From Clostridia bacterium (GTDB lineage: Bacteria; Bacillota; Clostridia; RUG12999): 9,651 nt of DNA. The stretch is taken from NCBI GenBank assembly GCA_017502065.1, contig JAFVVU010000143.1, positions 1-9,651 on the forward strand, given 5' to 3'. The notes below the pieces were generated by a model, which saw nothing but the letters and a program-made list of their open reading frames with translations, was not told the origin of the DNA and did not search any database. Numbering within the stretch: the first letter of the stretch is position 1; every line of letters begins with the position of its first letter. The position numbers and the translations under genes were made by a program. This document shows positions 6,253 through 9,651 of this stretch, one piece after another.

Positions 6253-6951
6253 ATGAATGTACTTGCTATAGGATGTCATCCGGACGATATTGAAGTTGCT
6301 TGTGCCGGAACAATGGCTAAATATGCAAAAAGAGGTGACAAAGTTATTGTTTGTCATGCCGCTAACGGAAACCTCGGTCACGCTATTATCCAGCCTGACG
6401 AACTCCGTGCAATGAGAAGAGAGGAAGCTAAAAACGCAGGCGCTCTTGCAGGAATTGAAGTTATAACCGCAGATATCGACGATTTGACTCCCGAAGCTGC
6501 TGATCCGAAACAGCGCGAAAAAATTGTTGATGTTATCAGATATGCAAAACCTGATGTTATTATAACACACAGTCCTAACGACTATATGCCCGACCATACA
6601 GCCGTTTCAAAGCTTGTGTTTGATGCATCCTTCTGCGCAAGCGTACCGCACTACGGTAAAGGCACAGAAACAAAGCTCACACCGATTTATTATATGGATA
6701 CTCTTGCAGGCGTTAACTTCCAGCCGACAGAGTATGTTGATATTTCCGATACAATCGATCTTAAACTCGAAATGCTTGAATGTCACGTAAGCCAGATGAA
6801 ATGGATGCGCGACCACGACCATATTGATTTTGCAGATTTCGTTAAAACCTGTGCAAAATTCAGAGGCCTCCAGTGCGGCGTGCCGTTTGCTGAAGCATTT
6901 ACACAGTGTCTCGCATGGCCGAAAATTGTAACAGAGCGTATGCTCCCATAA
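6253..6951 (+). CDS. PIG-L/LmbE-family N-deacetylase
   Basis: The PIG-L family comprises zinc-dependent enzymes that remove acetyl groups from N-acetylglucosamine units (GPI precursors, MshB and BshB in thiol synthesis, archaeal chitobiose deacetylase). The 232 residues match. The defining HPDD motif is at 9-12: His9 and Asp12 are expected zinc ligands and Asp11 the general base. The second zinc motif is PDHTAV, with His115. The segment MRREEAKNAGALAGI (54-68) is also family-typical. No signal peptide is seen, so the substrate is likely intracellular. The SD AGGAGGA (6239-6245) is strong but can be sequestered by an upstream complement. It lies 13 bp from the kinase gene. The gene implies an N-acetylated amino sugar as a pathway intermediate. 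Whether this one acts on free, phosphorylated or conjugated GlcNAc cannot be decided. Confidence 0.9.
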   Translation: MNVLAIGCHPDDIEVACAGTMAKYAKRGDKVIVCHAANGNLGHAIIQPDELRAMRREEAKNAGALAGIEVITADIDDLTPEAADPKQREKIVDVIRYAKPDVIITHSPNDYMPDHTAVSKLVFDASFCASVPHYGKGTETKLTPIYYMDTLAGVNFQPTEYVDISDTIDLKLEMLECHVSQMKWMRDHDHIDFADFVKTCAKFRGLQCGVPFAEAFTQCLAWPKIVTERMLP

Positions 6952-6964
6952 GGACGGTGCAGTT

Positions 6965-7906
6965 ATGATAGACGTTTCATGTATAGGTATACTTGTTGCC
7001 GACGTTATTGCAAAACCCGTTGACGCAATGCCCGCTCCGGGAATGCTTGAAAGAATCGGCTGTATTGAAACATACAGCGGCGGATGTGCTATGAACGCCG
7101 GTATCGATATGAGTAAAATCGGTCTTGATATCGCTGTTCTCGGCAAAATCGGTAACGACAGTTTTGGCGCATTCTTAAAAGAAGAGCTTATAAAAAATAA
7201 CGTTAACGTTGAAGGCCTTTCAGTTGATATGAACAACCAGACATCAGCTTCCGTTGTTTTATCTGCAAGTTCAGGAGAAAGATCTTTCCTCCACTGCGTA
7301 GGTGCAAATGCTACATATGATTATGATGACGTTAATTTTGACGTAATTGAAAAATCAAACATTGTTTTCATTGCAGGAACAATGCTTATGGATGCTTTTG
7401 ACGGCGAGGTTGCCGCAAAGGTACTTAAAAAATCAAAGGAAATGGGCAAGCTTACAGTTCTTGATACTGCATGGGATGCCAAAGGCAGATGGATGGATGT
7501 ACTTCGTCCGTGTATGCCTTATATCGACGTATTTTTGCCGAGCATTGATGAAGCTATCCAGCTTGCAGGCGGCAAAACCGACCTTAAAGAAATTGCAGAT
7601 TATTTCTTTGATTGCGGTGTAGGACAGGTTGCAATCAAAAATGGCAAACACGGATGTTATCTTCGCGAATCAGCATCTGCTGAAGGCGTAACCATCCCGT
7701 CTTATACAGTAAAAGCCGTTGATACAACCGGTGCCGGGGACAGCTTCTGCGCAGGCTTTATCACAGGTCTTTCCAAAGGCTTCAGCTTTGCTGAATGCGG
7801 ACGTTTTGCAAATGCAGTAGGCGCGCACTGTGTATCTGCAATGGGTGCATCCACAGGTATCAAACCTATGGCCGACATTCTTAAATTTATGGAGGAAAAC
7901 AAATGA
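6965..7906 (+). CDS. PfkB/ribokinase-family carbohydrate kinase
   Basis: This is an ATP-dependent sugar or nucleoside kinase. It has 313 residues, the usual family length. The N-terminal PfkB signature region is at about 39-70 (GGCAMNAGIDMSKIG, then LGKIGNDSFGAFL). The C-terminal signature VDTTGAGDSFCAGFITGL is at 252-269, with Asp259 as the catalytic base and the GAGD anion hole. The start has AAGGACGG (6950-6957) overlapping the stop of the deacetylase gene. Its TGA overlaps the ATG of the next gene (ATGA at 7903-7906), so the two are translationally coupled. In context it would phosphorylate the deacetylated or rearranged sugar, committing it to the cytoplasm. Substrate specificity within PfkB is not readable; fructose-, keto-deoxy-gluconate- and inositol-type kinases all look like this. 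Confidence 0.93.
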   Translation: MIDVSCIGILVADVIAKPVDAMPAPGMLERIGCIETYSGGCAMNAGIDMSKIGLDIAVLGKIGNDSFGAFLKEELIKNNVNVEGLSVDMNNQTSASVVLSASSGERSFLHCVGANATYDYDDVNFDVIEKSNIVFIAGTMLMDAFDGEVAAKVLKKSKEMGKLTVLDTAWDAKGRWMDVLRPCMPYIDVFLPSIDEAIQLAGGKTDLKEIADYFFDCGVGQVAIKNGKHGCYLRESASAEGVTIPSYTVKAVDTTGAGDSFCAGFITGLSKGFSFAECGRFANAVGAHCVSAMGASTGIKPMADILKFMEENK

Positions 7907-8883
7907 AAGCAGTAGTTTATGGCGGCGGTAACATAGGAAGAGGATTCCTTGGCCAGCTTCTTTGCGAAAGCGGTTATGAAACCGTGTTTATTGATATCAA
8001 TCAGGCAATGATTGACCAGATAAACAAAGAAGGCAAATACCCCGTTAAAATAGTATGTAACGAATACCAGAAGGAAATTGAAATAACAAACGTTCGTGCT
8101 GTTCATGCAGACGATGCTCCGCAGGAAATCGCAACTGCAGATATTATGTTCACATCAGCAGGCGTTAAGGTTCTCCCCTACATTGCTCCCGTTATCAAGA
8201 AAGGTCTTGATATGCGCGGCGGCAAGGGTCTTGATATTATCATCTGCGAAAACCTTATTGCTGCAGATAAATATCTTAAAGAGCTTATCAAACCCGAAAC
8301 CGACAATATCGGTTTTGTTGAAGCAAGCGTAGGACGTATGGTTCCTGTTATGACAGACGAAATGCGCGAAGGAAATATGTGCAAGGTATGGGTTGAACCG
8401 TTCTGCACACTTCCTGTTGATAAAGATGCGTTCAAAAACCCGATTCCTGAAATCAAAGGTATGGTACCAAGCTCTCCGTTTGAATATTATATTCAGAGCA
8501 AGCTTTATCTCCACAATATGGGCCATGCAATTGCAGCTTATACAGGAATGAAAAAGGGTTATGAATATATCTGGCAGTCAATGGAAGACGCCGAAATATT
8601 TGACCTTGTTAAAAGAGCAATGTACGCTTCATCCGAAGCTCTTGCACTTGAACACGGCAAAGACAAAGCAGAAGTTATTGCATATGCCGATGATTTACTC
8701 TTCAGATTTAAAAACAAATTCCTCGGTGATACAACAAAACGTGTTGGCAGAGAAACTTCCCGTAAACTTATGCCGAACGACAGACTTCTCGGCGCACTTA
8801 CACTTTGCCAGAAACACGGCATAAAAGCCGATGCAATCAAGGAAGGTATTGTTGCCGCTCTTGATTTCTTATACGAAGCGTAA
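7903..8883 (+). CDS. Mannitol-1-phosphate 5-dehydrogenase-like (polyol-specific long-chain dehydrogenase family)
   Basis: Family members interconvert a hexitol phosphate and a ketose phosphate with NAD (mannitol 1-phosphate and fructose 6-phosphate in MtlD). The Rossmann motif GGGNIGRGFLG is at 7-17. CENLIAA is at 115-121. The catalytic signature KLYLHNMGHA is at 200-209, with Lys200, Asn205 and His208 matching the Lys-Asn-His set of polyol long-chain dehydrogenases. At 326 residues it is about 50 shorter than E. coli MtlD (382), the loss being towards the C-terminus, so it may be a distinct subfamily with another substrate. I therefore give no gene symbol. The SD GGAGG (7891-7895) lies inside the kinase gene, 7 nt before the ATG, and the genes overlap by 4 nt. 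There is no mannitol PTS gene nearby, which argues against ordinary mannitol use. Confidence 0.85.
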   Translation: MKAVVYGGGNIGRGFLGQLLCESGYETVFIDINQAMIDQINKEGKYPVKIVCNEYQKEIEITNVRAVHADDAPQEIATADIMFTSAGVKVLPYIAPVIKKGLDMRGGKGLDIIICENLIAADKYLKELIKPETDNIGFVEASVGRMVPVMTDEMREGNMCKVWVEPFCTLPVDKDAFKNPIPEIKGMVPSSPFEYYIQSKLYLHNMGHAIAAYTGMKKGYEYIWQSMEDAEIFDLVKRAMYASSEALALEHGKDKAEVIAYADDLLFRFKNKFLGDTTKRVGRETSRKLMPNDRLLGALTLCQKHGIKADAIKEGIVAALDFLYEA

Positions 8884-8889
8884 TAAAAT
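8861..8889 (+). promoter_or_regulatory. Possible internal promoter before the NagB-like gene
   Basis: TTGATT (8861-8866), a 17-bp spacer and TAAAAT (8884-8889) straddle the stop of the dehydrogenase gene. The -35 hexamer is the same as in both divergent promoters. The 43-bp AT-rich gap that follows is longer than the tight spacing just upstream. This may let the last gene(s) be expressed separately, but AT-rich DNA yields chance matches. Confidence 0.3.
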
Positions 8890-8926
8890 AAAATTATATA
8901 TAACTTGAAAGGAACTGGTGAAAACT

Positions 8927-9651
8927 ATGGATTTTTTAAGCACAGTTAAAGGTTCACTTTGCGAAAACTTCTTCCCGAAGGGATGGGACCTTGCAAAAAT
9001 TGACGCTTGCTGCGAAAAAGGCGTTGAAAGAGAAGCATTCTGGAATGACAAATTTACTCCTGTTGAATGCGAAAACTTAGGCGATTTTGACACACTTATG
9101 GGTCACGAAATCGCAATGCAGATTAAAGCTGCGCGCGACAGAGGCGAAAAGCTTGCTATGATTCTTCCCGTTGGCCCGATGGGAATGTACAAATGGGCAG
9201 TTTACTTCCTTAAAGAATGGAACGTTAAATGTGACCACGTTTACACATTTAACATGGATGAATGGTCCGACAGCGAAGGAAACACACTTCCAAACTCTGA
9301 CCCGGCATCATTCGAATACAGCATGAAAGAAGCATTCTTCAATAAACTCGGCGACCTTACAATTCCGGAAAGCCAGAGAAACTTTGCTTCTAAAACAAAT
9401 CTTCCTACATATCCTGAAAAAATTGCTGCTCTCAAAGCTGAAGGCGCAAAACTCGTACTCGTTTACGGTATCGGTCGTGCTTGCCACATTGCTTTCTGGG
9501 AACCGCATTTTGCAGATGAATTTGAAACAGTTGAAGAATGGAAACAGCAGTGCTACCGTATCGGTGCAAAGCTTAATCCGATGACAATTGAACAGAACGC
9601 TATCACAAGCTTCAAGAGCAGAACAACTCTTGTACCTTGCAGAGCTAACAC
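8927..9651 (+). CDS. Glucosamine-6-phosphate deaminase/isomerase-like protein (divergent NagB family), 3' end outside window
   Basis: The open frame gives 241 residues to the edge. It has the NagB-family order: a phosphate-loop-like LPVGPMG (80-86, where NagB has LPTGxTP), VYTFNMDEW (105-113, NagB FNMDEY with the catalytic Asp equivalent at 111), [23 protein letters not shown] (181-193) and a later TTLVPCRAN segment. Classical NagB has GxGxDGHIAFNEP. Here His187 and Glu192 remain, but the Asp of E. coli position 141 is Ala185, the following Gly is Cys and the Asn is Trp. It may deaminate GlcN-6-P inefficiently, or act on a different substrate. Start choice is uncertain: the ATG at 8927 lies 13 nt from AAAGGA (8908-8913), while an in-frame GTG at 8918 lies only 4 nt from it. 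Confidence 0.75.
   Translation, partial: MDFLSTVKGSLCENFFPKGWDLAKIDACCEKGVEREAFWNDKFTPVECENLGDFDTLMGHEIAMQIKAARDRGEKLAMILPVGPMGMYKWAVYFLKEWNVKCDHVYTFNMDEWSDSEGNTLPNSDPASFEYSMKEAFFNKLGDLTIPESQRNFASKTNLPTYPEKIAALKAEGAKLVLVYGIGRACHIAFWEPHFADEFETVEEWKQQCYRIGAKLNPMTIEQNAITSFKSRTTLVPCRAN

Noticed and set aside
6607..7236. 209-codon minus-strand open frame spanning the deacetylase and kinase genes
   Set aside because: It crosses the junction of two genuine plus-strand genes, shows no family motif and has a composition typical of a shadow frame.

Overview
The window shows two unrelated gene blocks that meet at a structured, non-coding region. The organism is most likely a member of the Clostridia (Firmicutes). 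This inference rests on the S10-operon gene order, strong AGGAGG-type Shine-Dalgarno (SD) sites, low-to-moderate GC and the protein variants. No rRNA, tRNA, CRISPR array or insertion sequence is visible.

Region 1 (1-3259, minus strand) is the start of the S10 ribosomal-protein operon, read right to left: promoter (3231-3259), a leader of about 300 nt (2924-3224), rpsJ, a 123-bp gap holding three small hairpins, rplC, rplD, rplW, rplB, and the first 11 codons of rpsS at the edge. rplD and rplW overlap by one base. The leader folds on paper into two stem-closed domains, has two sets of mutually exclusive pairings, and can mask the rpsJ ribosome-binding site. This looks like autogenous control of the operon by a ribosomal protein.

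Region 2 (3260-4297) holds an AraC-family regulator on the minus strand and the short gap it shares with the operon to its right. In that gap two promoters with identical -35 boxes (TTGATT) face away from each other and overlap symmetrically at their -10 boxes. Beside them lie two CGAACAAAA repeats exactly 21 bp apart, the layout expected for an AraC-type activator.

Region 3 (4320-9651, plus strand) is a six-gene carbohydrate operon that continues past the window: xylose-isomerase-like TIM barrel, Gfo/Idh/MocA oxidoreductase, PIG-L deacetylase, PfkB sugar kinase, mannitol-1-phosphate-5-dehydrogenase-like enzyme, and a divergent glucosamine-6-phosphate-deaminase-like protein (incomplete). None of the visible N-termini looks like a signal peptide, so the products are probably cytoplasmic. 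The gene set suggests breakdown of an imported N-acetylated amino sugar or amino-sugar conjugate: oxidation or epimerisation, de-N-acetylation, phosphorylation, then loss of the amine or entry into hexose/hexitol phosphate metabolism. No transporter or glycoside hydrolase is in the window. The substrate is unknown, and this is the best candidate here for an undescribed pathway.
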